This document shows positions 35,664-44,330 of a stretch of 64,000 nucleotides of DNA, piece by piece. A program made the position numbers and the translations under genes. The notes below the pieces were generated by a model, which saw only the letters and a program-made list of their open reading frames with translations, did not search any database and was not told where the DNA came from. Location of the stretch: assembly GCA_963822955.1 (NCBI GenBank), contig CAWGJS010000002.1:1674001-1738000 (forward strand), given 5' to 3'. This stretch comes from JAJYUU01 sp963822955 (lineage in GTDB: Bacteria > Actinomycetota > Actinomycetes > Streptosporangiales > Streptosporangiaceae). The stretch's first letter is position 1; each line of letters opens with the position of its first letter.

Positions 35664-36557
35664 GTGCCAGTCGCTGTCGTGGCCCACGGGCCAGCTACAG
35701 CTGGCAGGAAGGTGGAGTTGGTGGCCATCGGCATCCTGCCTGACGACGGTGAACTGCACATCGGCGAGCTGGCCCTTCCGGATGGCTGGCAGATCGTCGC
35801 CGGTATGGGCGATGGGAGCCCGGTGGCGTGGGTCACCAGCGATCCGGTTTCAGATCCGGGGCCGCTCTGGTCCGCTCTCTCGGACGCCAGCCCAGACACC
35901 GGTCTGGTCCCTTTCCTGGCCGCGTCGCTGGACGACGCGCTGCCGGCACGCATTGCGGCCAGCTTTCCTGCCGAGGAACGCGGACGGCCCTGGGACAATG
36001 ACGAGCTCGACGATCCCGCAGACATTCGCGAGCTCGGACATATAGATGGAGGTCAGCTGCTCGCGGAACTGTGGGATGGCCAGCTGCCTTCCGAGGAAGA
36101 AGACGACGATGAGTGGCGGGCAATGCGGACCCCGTTCGCGCGCCGGTTTCCCGGTCTGGCGCCCGCCGAGCCTCAGCAGCTCGGTACAGAGCAGATCCAG
36201 CAGGTACTAAACGCGTTACCGCCCGCGCGGATCGGGCTTGCGGCCGCCGGCCGGTCCTCGGACGTACTGCCGGCGATCGGCTGGACCGGCACAGCCAACA
36301 GCTTCCGAACAGCGTTGCCCGTCGCTGCCGTCCTGCGCTCCTGGGAAGACCGCTTCGGGGCGACACTGCTCCAGGTCGGATTCGCGGAGATCCGGCTCCT
36401 GGTCAAGCGGCCTCCGACCAGTCGCGAAGCAGCGCAGCTCCTGGCGGCCGAACAATACGCCTTCTGCGACGAGTGCGCCGGACGGGGACTCCACGACGTT
36501 CCTGCCATCACCGATTACCTGATGGAATCAGCTGTCTGGACCTTCTGGTGGGACTAG
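35664..36557 (+). CDS. DUF4253 domain protein
   Basis: A 297-residue protein. Residues about 195-297 match DUF4253: RSSDVLPAIGWTGTANSF, LRSWEDRFGATLLQVGF, then EQYAFCDECAGRG and the terminal AVWTFWWD. The N-terminal half is acidic and variable. DUF4253 proteins are frequent in actinomycetes and have no known activity; some lie near toxin-immunity genes. The start is uncertain: GTG 35664, 35712 or 35721 are all in frame, and the last two have purine-rich sites (GGAAG, GGAG) in front. Confidence 0.7.
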   Translation: MPVAVVAHGPATAGRKVELVAIGILPDDGELHIGELALPDGWQIVAGMGDGSPVAWVTSDPVSDPGPLWSALSDASPDTGLVPFLAASLDDALPARIAASFPAEERGRPWDNDELDDPADIRELGHIDGGQLLAELWDGQLPSEEEDDDEWRAMRTPFARRFPGLAPAEPQQLGTEQIQQVLNALPPARIGLAAAGRSSDVLPAIGWTGTANSFRTALPVAAVLRSWEDRFGATLLQVGFAEIRLLVKRPPTSREAAQLLAAEQYAFCDECAGRGLHDVPAITDYLMESAVWTFWWD

Positions 36558-36616
36558 CCATCGCTGGTGCGCCATCCTTGAACGGATGAGATCGGACGAG
36601 ACGAGCAGGTATCCGC

Positions 36617-37087
36617 GTGCTGGAGCAAACATCACCGCCCGCGACGACATACCGAGAGACGTCGAGCCGCTACCACGCCACTGGTGATGCCCGCGAGCGC
36701 TTCGAAGAGCTGGCCGTTCGTGATCTCACCGCGCGCGCCTTCATGTCCGTGGTGGCGCGCGGCGATTACGATCCGCGGATCCACGGCGAAGTCGGTGGAT
36801 CCGAGCCGCTAACCGTGACCGAGCACCTGGAGTTGCTGGCGGCGGGCGAACTGCTAGCCCGGTACTACCGGCATCCTGCGCATACGCACCGGGCACTGCA
36901 GGCGGGAGCGACCTGGGAACAGGTGGCGGCTGCGACAGGCCGCGACGAAGGTCAAGCGCGGCGGGACTACCGCGAGTGGGCAGCGGACGAGCACCGTCTG
37001 TGGGCGGACTTCAACGGCGAGTTCGGCATCGATGCTGCCGAGTATGCTGCCGCGATCGCCCGAGCTGACGCGGCGGCGGAGCAATGA
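36617..37087 (+). CDS. Hypothetical protein with helix-turn-helix-like segment
   Basis: A 156-residue, mostly helical, charged protein. The stretch HRALQAGATWEQVAAATGRD near residues 95-115 resembles an HTH turn of the kind seen in small actinomycete DNA-binding proteins. The C-terminus is Ala/Asp-rich. The start is GTG 36617. It lies 60 bp after the DUF4253 gene and could be co-transcribed with it. No function is recognised. Confidence 0.55.
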   Translation: MLEQTSPPATTYRETSSRYHATGDARERFEELAVRDLTARAFMSVVARGDYDPRIHGEVGGSEPLTVTEHLELLAAGELLARYYRHPAHTHRALQAGATWEQVAAATGRDEGQARRDYREWAADEHRLWADFNGEFGIDAAEYAAAIARADAAAEQ

Positions 37088-37149
37088 CAGGTGGCCGATC
37101 TTGCCGTGAGTGCTCGATTCGGCCGCGTCTGATCTGAGAAGCTGGCAAT

Positions 37150-38589
37150 GTGCTGGACCGAGCCGAAATGGCTGCTGCACAGCGGCGGCTTGCGCGCCGG
37201 GCTGTTACCACCGCCGCGCGCCCGCAGCCCGCATTGCGGGTGGGTGCTGACTGCCTTCCGCAGATCGAGCACATCGTCATCCTGATGATGGAAAACCACT
37301 CGTACGACAACTACTTCGGCATGCTGGCGGATCGTGGTGACGGCCTTCAGCTCGATGAAAAAGGACTCCCCTCGGAAGCGAACAAGGACAGCAACGGCGA
37401 CATAGTTCGAATGCACCACTTCGAGGGCACCCGGCAGAAGGTAGGGGTGCCGACCCAGACCTGGAATGCCACTCACATCCAGTGGAACGGCGGGGCCTGC
37501 GATGGCTTCGTGCGGAGCATTGAGCTGACTCTCCCCGGCCGGGACGCTACAGCGCCCATGACGTACTGGGATCAGCATGACCTGCCGTTCTACTACGGAC
37601 TTGCCAAGAAGTTTCCGCTGGCCACGCGCTGGTTCTCGTCGTGCCTGGGTCCGACTTTCCCCAACCGGCGATTCATGATCGCCGGCACGGCGCACGGTCT
37701 CATTGATGACCTGCCGTTCGGCATGGTCGACTACCCAGCGGCCGGGACGATTTTCGACCTGTTGAGCGCGCACGGCATCAGCTGGACCAACTACCATCAC
37801 GTCACCGCGCTGCGCATCAACTGGCGGCTGCTGTCACATGCCTGGGGGCTGAACTTCCTGCGCGTGCTCGGTGCCCTGCTGGCCTCAATCTTTCCGCAGC
37901 TCAAGCCGGTCATGGAAAGCAAGATGCAGACGACAGCGGACCTGTACCCGCTCGGGATGCTGCGATCTATTAACCATCTGCGATCCATTGACCAGTTCTG
38001 GCAGGATGCACGGGTCGGAAAGCTGCCGGCGGTGACCATAGTCGATCCCGACTTCGACGGTTGCTCAGAAGAGAATTCGCAGGACATCCATGTTGGCGAA
38101 GGCTTCGCAGCCAAGGTCATCAACGCGGTCATGGCCGGGCGGGGATGGCCCAAGACACTACTGATCTGGCTCTATGACGAGCACGGCGGATATTACGATC
38201 ACGTGCCGCCGCCGCCCGCGCCCGAGCCCGACGACGTGCCCGGCCGAAGCCCGATGCAGCGCTTCTTCCTGCTGCGACTGCTGCTGCGCTATTTCGGCTA
38301 CGCCCAGGAAATCGAGGCGGCAGATGTAGGGCCGCCTACCTATGACCGGCTCGGATTCCGCGTGCCGGCCGTGATCGTGTCACCCTACGCCAAGCCCGAT
38401 TATGTGACCGACACGGTTTACGATCACACCTCCATACTGAAGCTCATCGAACGGAAGTGGAACCTGCCGCCACTGACAAAGCGCGACGCGGCAGCGACCG
38501 ATCCGCTCGACGCGGTGGACTTTGACAAGCCGCCGCACTTCCTGGACCCTCCGACGCTGCCCGCCCCGGCCAGGGAATGGCACGGATGA
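37150..38589 (+). CDS. Phospholipase C / AcpA-type phosphoesterase
   Basis: A 479-residue protein of the phosphoesterase family that includes bacterial phospholipase C and acid phosphatase AcpA. HIVILMMENHSYDNYFG near residue 40 holds the metal-ligating Glu-Asn and the neighbouring residues. CLGPTFPNRRFMIAGTAHG, VDPDFDGC, LIWLYDEHGGYYDHVPPP and VYDHTSILKLIERKW are the other signatures. Unlike most relatives there is no signal peptide or Tat motif at the N-terminus, so it would remain in the cytosol unless the start is misplaced. Substrates could be phosphatidylcholine or other phosphodiesters. Confidence 0.85.
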   Translation: MLDRAEMAAAQRRLARRAVTTAARPQPALRVGADCLPQIEHIVILMMENHSYDNYFGMLADRGDGLQLDEKGLPSEANKDSNGDIVRMHHFEGTRQKVGVPTQTWNATHIQWNGGACDGFVRSIELTLPGRDATAPMTYWDQHDLPFYYGLAKKFPLATRWFSSCLGPTFPNRRFMIAGTAHGLIDDLPFGMVDYPAAGTIFDLLSAHGISWTNYHHVTALRINWRLLSHAWGLNFLRVLGALLASIFPQLKPVMESKMQTTADLYPLGMLRSINHLRSIDQFWQDARVGKLPAVTIVDPDFDGCSEENSQDIHVGEGFAAKVINAVMAGRGWPKTLLIWLYDEHGGYYDHVPPPPAPEPDDVPGRSPMQRFFLLRLLLRYFGYAQEIEAADVGPPTYDRLGFRVPAVIVSPYAKPDYVTDTVYDHTSILKLIERKWNLPPLTKRDAAATDPLDAVDFDKPPHFLDPPTLPAPAREWHG

Positions 38590-38747
38590 CGGCTTAGCGC
38601 TGCCGGGCTAGCGGCCGCCAGCCGTAACGGAATGGCAGGCGCAAATGCGCCCCGTTCCCCGCGTGAAGCTTCGGTTCGGCCGCTTGTCGTGCTATACCGG
38701 CGTAAAGCTGCGTTGGTTAGCAGGGATGCTTCGAAAGGAGATCCCGG

Positions 38748-39563
38748 ATGTCTGAGGTAGGGAATCCGTCATCACACTCACTGCCGGACGGCCTTGCCGT
38801 TGCCACGCAAGAGGTGATCGCGACGGAACAAGCCGCACCCGCGACACCGATTTCGCCTGACCCGCTGACAGCAATTCAGCTGGCCCTGTACACGGGGTGG
38901 ACGATGGCGGTCCTCTACGGAAATCTCCAGGACCAGCCCGACGACGTTCTTGAGCTGCGGACGGTGAACGAGCTGCAGCCGCCGGACCGCCGGGAACTCG
39001 AGCTGGCCAGGATTGGCCACTTGCTCGGGGAGCTGTCCTGCGTGCCTGCGATAAGGCCTTCCGACCTGATGGCACAGGTTCCTGCAGGTGCCGCAGACGC
39101 TAACGCGCTGTCCCCGAATCTGATGGATCTCCATCGGGCGATCCTCGAGGCGCTCACGGCCAGCCCGCCCGACGTCCTGCTGGCCTACCAACTGGGCCGG
39201 TCGCTTCGCGATACCGTGAATCCGCCGCTGATGCCCGCGGCTGACGCGAAGCCGCAAGTCCCGGCGCTGGCCCGGCAGTTTAGCCGGGAACGGATCGCCA
39301 CCATGCAGGAGTGGCTGGCCACCCTGGCTGACCAGTTGCCACGTCATGCCGCTTCGGTCGTTGCCACCTGCCTTGGCCGGTGGAGTGAATTCGTGGCGGT
39401 CACGGTCGGCACGAACAGCCAGATCAAAAGTCGTCAGCGCGCTGCCTTCGAAGCGACGATGTGCCAGTACTTGCTGCCGCAGGGCGATACCTGGCTGATG
39501 TTGCTCACCGGCGCCCGCCCCATGGCCTGGCCTGAGCCCCGAAGCCTATGTGGCCGCCGCTGA
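38748..39563 (+). CDS. Hypothetical protein, N-terminal part of a frameshifted gene
   Basis: A 271-residue product from ATG 38748 behind AAAGGAG. It is mainly helical and acidic, with no recognised domain; LYTGWTMAVLYGNLQ and the segment WLATLADQLPRHAASVVATC are notable. The frame ends shortly after a C4 run at 39537-39540. Removing one C lets the frame run on as EAYVAAAEEALHRSAITVR into the next open frame, giving one protein of about 393 residues with C-terminal membrane helices. The two frames are therefore probably one gene. Confidence 0.6.
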   Translation: MSEVGNPSSHSLPDGLAVATQEVIATEQAAPATPISPDPLTAIQLALYTGWTMAVLYGNLQDQPDDVLELRTVNELQPPDRRELELARIGHLLGELSCVPAIRPSDLMAQVPAGAADANALSPNLMDLHRAILEALTASPPDVLLAYQLGRSLRDTVNPPLMPAADAKPQVPALARQFSRERIATMQEWLATLADQLPRHAASVVATCLGRWSEFVAVTVGTNSQIKSRQRAAFEATMCQYLLPQGDTWLMLLTGARPMAWPEPRSLCGRR

Positions 39564-39930
39564 GGAGGCACTGCACCGGTCAGCTATAACCGTCCGGCAG
39601 GTGCTGAAGCATTACTGGTTCGCGGCGATTATCGTCGCCGCGGCCGTGGGCGGCGTGCTCTACCTCACGATCAGCAACCTTGCCGGCGCAGCGGAGGTCT
39701 GGACATCCATTGCGACCGTCGGCGGTGGAGTTGGGATATCGGCCAATGCGGTTACGTCAACTACGCGCAGGCTGGCAGCTGAGGCCGGAGGACCGGTCTT
39801 CGCGGTAGCCGAAGAGGACGCGATGGCCTGGGCGGTCACGACGATGCCGAAGGTCGACCTGAACGGGCGCGGAGTTCGCAAGCTCCGCAAGGCAGGAATC
39901 GCGCCGTCAGCCAACCTGGGCCGCACCTGA
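39550..39930 (+). CDS. C-terminal membrane part of the same frameshifted hypothetical gene
   Basis: A 126-residue frame with one strong helix (WFAAIIVAAAVGGVLYLTI), a weaker Gly-rich segment (SIATVGGGVGISANAV) and a polar tail. It overlaps the preceding frame by 14 bp. Its predicted GTG start has no ribosome binding site, which supports a shared gene split by an indel in the C4 run at 39537-39540. No family recognised. Confidence 0.55.
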   Translation: MAAAEEALHRSAITVRQVLKHYWFAAIIVAAAVGGVLYLTISNLAGAAEVWTSIATVGGGVGISANAVTSTTRRLAAEAGGPVFAVAEEDAMAWAVTTMPKVDLNGRGVRKLRKAGIAPSANLGRT

Positions 39931-39937
39931 AGCCCGC

Positions 39938-40321
39938 GTGGCGCATTACAGCAGGCTGTCCGAGGTCGTGATTGACGTTCCGATTGGCGATCACAGCCGC
40001 GAGATGGGGTTCTGGAGCGCGGCTACCGGCCAGCCCCTGACCCAGCTCACCGACCACCCCGAGTATCACCGAGCCGAGCTCGCCGGCCAGGACTTCGGAC
40101 TGCTCATCCAGCGGCTGGTGCATGGCCAGGGCCGGGTGCATCTCGATATCCATACCGACGACCTGGACGCCGAAGTGAGCAGGCTGGAAGACCTCGGCGC
40201 CGAGCGCATCCAGCGGGTGCACGCCTGGTGGATCATGCGCGACCCGGCCGGAATGCTCTTCTGCGTCGTCCCGAAACCCCTCGGCTCGCTCCACGACGGC
40301 AACGCCCAGCGGTGGGACTAA
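39938..40321 (+). CDS. VOC superfamily protein (glyoxalase-like domain)
   Basis: A 127-residue protein with the glyoxalase_6-type pattern: LSEVVIDVPIGDHSREMGFW at the start, VHLDIHTDDLDAEVSRLEDL in the middle and WIMRDPAGMLFCVVP at the end. Such proteins are usually unassigned. It starts at GTG 39938, 7 bp after the previous stop, and is followed after 4 bp by a membrane protein gene, so the three are probably one transcript. Confidence 0.8.
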   Translation: MAHYSRLSEVVIDVPIGDHSREMGFWSAATGQPLTQLTDHPEYHRAELAGQDFGLLIQRLVHGQGRVHLDIHTDDLDAEVSRLEDLGAERIQRVHAWWIMRDPAGMLFCVVPKPLGSLHDGNAQRWD

Positions 40322-40325
40322 AGCG

Positions 40326-41342
40326 ATGACGGACATCGCGCCCGACACAAGGTCAGGCGGACAGTCGCTGACTGACTCGCTGCTCGCCCAGGCGGCAGCG
40401 GGACTTACCTTAACCGCAGCCCTCATCTACGGAGCGGGCGCGCTCACCATCGCGCTCCGGCTCTACTTCACCCACCTGCCGTGGGAGTCCGTACTCAGCC
40501 AGCTGCCTCACGACCTGCTCCTCACGACGGGCTTCGCCCAGGTTGTCCTGCCGGCGGCCATCATCGGAGTGCTCGGGGCAATCCTGCTGAACTTCCTGGT
40601 CAACGAGGAGCACGAGCGACACGATGCAGGCCAGCCCCCGGATCAGGGGCACGGAACGGCGGTAGATCAGGCAGCCGACGAGCCGAAGGCTGGCAGAAAG
40701 GGCGTCGCGGCTTTAATTCAGCGGAGGGTGCGGGACTACCTCCAGGCTCGGCCAGGCTCGCGACACTTCGCCGCCTGGCTCGTCGCCTCGGTGGTGCTGG
40801 GAGCTGCGGAAGCCGGGATCGCCCTGCCGGACTACCTGTACCACAGGACCAGGTACACCTATCCAAGCGTCGTGATCAGCCCGACACGATTCTTCCTGGT
40901 CGTCGCCTTGGTCAGCGCGATGGCCGTCGCCATCGCCCTGATCTTGTTCCCTTACCCGCGCCCGGCAGGCGCGCCGACGCAAGCTGCTGACGTGGCCGGC
41001 CCTGAACTTCCTCGCGAGTCGAAACTGCTCCCCTGGCAGTGGCAGGCACTGGCCGGAGCTCTGGTAGCCCTGGCTGTCGTTCCTGGCGCCGCGGCAATTT
41101 CAGCAAGCACCTTGTTCCCCGGCACCCTCGTGTGCTCGCCCACCTTCCATGAGGGAGAGCTGTCCGGCGATCTCATCGGCACGAATGGCGGATGGGCCTA
41201 CATGGTGGAGTACCACCGGACCGATTTCAGTCACGATTACTTCTCGGTTATCCCGCTGTCGGAAGTCCGTCTCATGGCGATAGGCAGATACGCCGACTGC
41301 AACACGCTGGCACACACTCCGAAGCCGACTCCGAGTCCGTGA
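40326..41342 (+). CDS. Multi-pass membrane protein of unknown function
   Basis: A 338-residue protein with predicted helices at about 25-47, 60-92, 150-172, 188-210 and 238-262. A charged cytoplasmic loop (about 95-145) and an 80-residue C-terminal extracytoplasmic domain with two Cys (LVCSPTF, YADCNTL) complete it. No family is recognised. It is the last gene of the accessory stretch in this direction; the next gene is convergent. Confidence 0.6.
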   Translation: MTDIAPDTRSGGQSLTDSLLAQAAAGLTLTAALIYGAGALTIALRLYFTHLPWESVLSQLPHDLLLTTGFAQVVLPAAIIGVLGAILLNFLVNEEHERHDAGQPPDQGHGTAVDQAADEPKAGRKGVAALIQRRVRDYLQARPGSRHFAAWLVASVVLGAAEAGIALPDYLYHRTRYTYPSVVISPTRFFLVVALVSAMAVAIALILFPYPRPAGAPTQAADVAGPELPRESKLLPWQWQALAGALVALAVVPGAAAISASTLFPGTLVCSPTFHEGELSGDLIGTNGGWAYMVEYHRTDFSHDYFSVIPLSEVRLMAIGRYADCNTLAHTPKPTPSP

Positions 41343-41395
41343 CGGCCGAGGTTTCCCTGCACCGACACCTCTCAGCCTGTCCGGTCGGTCCGGTG

Positions 41396-43177
41396 TCAGC
41401 GTGCTGCTTGTGCAGTGGCGGCGACGGGCACTGACAACTCCTGACCAGCGCGCTGCACCCACTGGCCCAGGCGCCGTGTTTCGCGGTTGAGGTGCGACGG
41501 TGTCCGGGTCGCCTTGTGCTTATAGACAAACGCGCGGCGCAGTTCGGGGTAAGGCTCGCCGGGTCCGGAGAAGTTGCGCCTCATGATCGCCAGCTCAGCG
41601 GCACGGTAAGCGGCCAGCGGCTGCTGCTGCTCCTCGGCGGCGAGATCGCGTGCCTTCGCGGTCAGCCGGGCTCGGTAGTCGGGGCTAGCGGCGAGCCGCC
41701 CAGCCAGAATGGCGACCTGGGCGCCATACTCGGCGGTACCGCCTGCGATGACCTGGTCGACAAGGCCGTAGCTGAGCGCCGAAGCCGGCGTGATCGGCAG
41801 GCACTCCTCGGTGAGCCGGGCTGCCAGCTCGATCCCGACGCGACGCGGCAGGGTGTAGGTCCAGTACTCCGAACCATGCAGGCCCATCAGCCGGTAATGC
41901 GGGTTAAGGACCGCACCGGCACGACACCAGACGTGGTCGGCCGCCAGCGCGACCATCAGTCCGCCGGCGGCGGCGTTCCCCGCAACCGCGGCCACGGTGA
42001 GCTTGCCGGTCGTGGTCAGGATCGCTTCGACGAGATCATCGATCGCGTTGATGTTGCGCCAGGACTCTGCCGCCGGATCGCCGGCTGTCTCGATTACGTT
42101 CAGGTGGATGCCGTTGCCGAAGAAGTCCCTGCGGCTGCCGAGCACGATCACCTTGGTCGGGCGGGCCTGCGCGTGCCGGTAGGCGGCAAGCAATCTGCGG
42201 CACTGGCCGGTGCTCGTGGCGCCACCAGGGAACGAGAATTCCAGGTAGCCGACAGCGCCGTCCTCGCGGTAGCTGATCTCCTGATACGTCCGCCGGCCTG
42301 GCGGCGGGGTCAGGGCGGCGGGGACGTGCGGCACATCAGCCAGTGCAGATCCGCCGAGCGCGAGCGTCGCTGGCAGCTTGCAGGTTTCTGGTCCGCCCGC
42401 CACCTGGCGGCGGCGCAGCTGCGGAATCCAGACCGATCCGTCGACGGTTGCCCGGCAGATCGCGCCGTCGCGCTGGGCGATGATCGCACCGGGCGCACCT
42501 CGCAGCTGATCGTCTTCGTAGCCGCCGAACAGCACGTACTCGGTGCCGTCGATCACGTCCAGGACACCCGGGCTGGAGTCAGCCGCACGCAGTTTGGCTC
42601 CCACCGACGAGGTGGGCTCGCTCCCCCAGTCGATGCTGCGATCTGCCTGCCGGCACGGCGGGCGGCACTGTCCAGTCATCTCGGGGCGACCGTAATCCAG
42701 GGGCTCAGGCCGGTAGCTGCGACCAGCAAAGCGCGCAACCGCGGTCAGCACCGCCTCCATGGCCGCGTCCGCGACTTCCGTCCGGTACAGCGAGCTCTTG
42801 GAGCAGCCCGCCGGCATCGTGAACTCCGCGCTCGCCCAGATGTCGCCAGCGTCCATCTCCGCGTTCGCCTGCAGCACGGTGACTCCCCAGCGGCTGGCGC
42901 CCGTCATGATCGCCCAGTCAAGCGAGGACGGGCCGCGGTCGCCCCGCGGCCCCGGGTGGACGATGAAGCACGGACGGGCTGACCAGATGTCAGCGGGAAT
43001 GGCCGTGGTGAGCATCGGCGCGATGATCAGATCCGGGTCGTGGCGGCGGACCGCGTCCCGCATGATCTCGTCTCCGAGCGCGAGCTCGACCGCGACAGTG
43101 TGCCGACGGTCGCTAAGTTCGGCGTGCACCCGCTGGGTCATGCTGTTGTAGGCGCTCGCGAGCAGCAAGATCTGCAT
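41396..43177 (-). CDS. hypX: HypX-type [NiFe]-hydrogenase maturation protein (formyl-transferase/enoyl-CoA hydratase fusion)
   Basis: A 593-residue two-domain protein. The N-terminal half resembles formyl-tetrahydrofolate-dependent hydrolases (FIVHPGPRGDRGPSSLDWAI near residue 72, LQANAEMDAGDIWAS near 102). The C-terminal half is a crotonase (EISYREDGAVGYLEFSF near 300, FFGNGIHLN, ESWRNINAIDDLV, NPHYRLMGLHGSEYWTY). This order and these motifs are those of HypX/HoxX, which makes the CO ligand of [NiFe]-hydrogenase from a formyl group under aerobic conditions. No hydrogenase or other hyp gene is in the window, so it is an orphan here. The IclR gene is divergent, 187 bp away. Confidence 0.85.
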   Translation of the reverse strand: MQILLLASAYNSMTQRVHAELSDRRHTVAVELALGDEIMRDAVRRHDPDLIIAPMLTTAIPADIWSARPCFIVHPGPRGDRGPSSLDWAIMTGASRWGVTVLQANAEMDAGDIWASAEFTMPAGCSKSSLYRTEVADAAMEAVLTAVARFAGRSYRPEPLDYGRPEMTGQCRPPCRQADRSIDWGSEPTSSVGAKLRAADSSPGVLDVIDGTEYVLFGGYEDDQLRGAPGAIIAQRDGAICRATVDGSVWIPQLRRRQVAGGPETCKLPATLALGGSALADVPHVPAALTPPPGRRTYQEISYREDGAVGYLEFSFPGGATSTGQCRRLLAAYRHAQARPTKVIVLGSRRDFFGNGIHLNVIETAGDPAAESWRNINAIDDLVEAILTTTGKLTVAAVAGNAAAGGLMVALAADHVWCRAGAVLNPHYRLMGLHGSEYWTYTLPRRVGIELAARLTEECLPITPASALSYGLVDQVIAGGTAEYGAQVAILAGRLAASPDYRARLTAKARDLAAEEQQQPLAAYRAAELAIMRRNFSGPGEPYPELRRAFVYKHKATRTPSHLNRETRRLGQWVQRAGQELSVPVAATAQAAR

Positions 43178-43292
43178 CTGATTCCCCCCGGTTCCGTTTC
43201 TTCGCCGGTGGCCGGCCGCCCGCCGCAGGCGATGAACTGCCGTCCTGCCTGGTCGGAGGTCGCAATCGCCTGACTGATACAGCTGACACGGG

Positions 43293-43350
43293 GCGCCAAA
43301 TGTGTCCGACTGCGCCGCAGGAACATCCGATGGCGGTTTTGCGCCAAATG
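43293..43350. promoter_or_regulatory. Direct repeats GCGCCAAATG in the hypX-iclR spacer
   Basis: The 10-mer GCGCCAAATG occurs at 43293-43302 and again at 43341-43350, 48 bp start to start. The second copy also forms an inverted repeat with TGGCG at 43331-43335. A TATGCT element at 43353-43358 just after it could be a -10 box for the IclR gene. The pair may be binding sites for autoregulation or a hypX regulator. Confidence 0.4.
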
Positions 43351-43364
43351 GTTATGCTGCAGCT

Positions 43365-44162
43365 GTGCAACCGTCGGCAGCGAGCGCCCCGAGATCGATC
43401 GGTAGCGCCGCGGACATGGGGTATCAGCGCATTCAGGCAGTCGACCGGGCAGTTGTGCTGCTGAAGGCGGTGGCCAACAGCACGACGCCGCCGACTGCGC
43501 TGGAGCTTGCGCAGGCGACCGGCCTCAACCGGAGCACGGCCTGGCGACTGCTCCGAACTCTTGAGTACCACGGCCTGCTTGACCGCGATTCGATCACGCA
43601 GCGATACACCATGGGCTACGGGGCAATCCCGATTGCCGCCGCAGTGACCGACGACGCACTCGTTCGCCGGGCCAGGCCGCTGCTAGAGGACTTGGCAATG
43701 CGGGTCGGGGAGTCGGTGACGCTCGCGGTCGCCCGGCGATTCAACCTGATGTACGTGGAACAGGTCGATCCGCCGGACGTGATCGTGCCGAGCTGGCTGA
43801 ACAAGCCGCTGCCGCTGCACGCCACCTCCGGCGGCAAGATATTCCTTGCCTGGCTGCGTCCCGACGAGCGGGCCGCGATCCTGCCGAGGGAGCTGCAGCG
43901 CTATACCCATCGCACGATCACCGACCGAGACGAACTGGAACGTGAGCTGGAGACAGCGCGGGAAGTCGGCTATGCGCTCTGCGTCGGCGAGTACGAGGAG
44001 TTTTCATCGGGTGTGTCGGCGGCTGTCTTGAACTCGCGCCAGTATCCGATGGCCGTCATCAACGTCTGGGGACCGGCGCCGCGCAACCCGGCCCGCCGGC
44101 TCCATGAGATCGGTCGCCACGCCGCGGCTACCGCGAAGAGCGTCGGCGATCTGATCGCGTAA
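43365..44162 (+). CDS. IclR family transcriptional regulator
   Basis: A protein of about 265 residues. The winged helix-turn-helix (ALELAQATGLNRSTAWRLLRTLEYHGLL) lies at about 47-75. The IclR effector domain covers about 95-260, with LHATSGGKIFLAW, GYALCVGEYEEFSSGVSAAV and PMAVINVWGP as family signatures. IclR proteins act as dimers on inverted repeats upstream of catabolic genes. Three in-frame starts exist (43302, 43365, 43416); GTG 43365 is used because a TATGCT -10 element lies just in front. It directly precedes the quaternary-ammonium cluster, whose two promoters share an inverted repeat, so it is the likely regulator of it. Confidence 0.88.
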   Translation: MQPSAASAPRSIGSAADMGYQRIQAVDRAVVLLKAVANSTTPPTALELAQATGLNRSTAWRLLRTLEYHGLLDRDSITQRYTMGYGAIPIAAAVTDDALVRRARPLLEDLAMRVGESVTLAVARRFNLMYVEQVDPPDVIVPSWLNKPLPLHATSGGKIFLAWLRPDERAAILPRELQRYTHRTITDRDELERELETAREVGYALCVGEYEEFSSGVSAAVLNSRQYPMAVINVWGPAPRNPARRLHEIGRHAAATAKSVGDLIA

Positions 44163-44238
44163 GGAGTGACGCTGGCGCGGCAGCCTGCCAGCCGGGTGCT
44201 CCATGGTTGCCCGCAGGCCTTTGGCTGAAAACAGGCCT

Positions 44239-44268
44239 TTGACCATTCCCGAAATCGGCTGTTAGCAT
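44239..44268 (+). promoter_or_regulatory. Candidate promoter of the BKACE-hydrolase-carnitine dehydrogenase genes
   Basis: TTGACC at 44239-44244 and TAGCAT at 44263-44268, spaced 18 bp. The operator region begins 3 bp after the -10 element, so a bound dimer would cover the start of transcription. Confidence 0.45.
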
Positions 44269-44270
44269 AA

Positions 44271-44303
44271 TCACGATGAGAACATAACGTTCATATCGTG
44301 AAC
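44271..44303. promoter_or_regulatory. Operator: 15-bp inverted repeat within a larger palindrome
   Basis: GTTCA-TATCG-TGAAC (44289-44303) is a perfect 5+5 inverted repeat. An upstream arm, TCACGATGAGAAC (44271-44283), mirrors GTTCATATCGTGA (44289-44301) with 11 of 13 pairs, giving a bigger palindrome around ATAAC. The same 15 bp recur at 47179-47193 before the transporter genes. It sits 28 bp in front of the BKACE start and is the probable IclR-family binding site. Confidence 0.65.
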
Positions 44304-44330
44304 AAGTTCTGTCGGGCGAAGGCGGCGGCG

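Noticed and set aside
41396..43177. Methionyl-tRNA formyltransferase or plain enoyl-CoA hydratase
   Set aside because: The fusion order and motifs such as GDRGPSSLDWAI and GLHGSEYWTY are specific to HypX.
44298..44330. GTG 44298 as start of the BKACE gene
   Set aside because: It lies inside the operator palindrome and has no ribosome binding site, whereas ATG 44331 has GAAGG 8 bp upstream and begins at the conserved strand.
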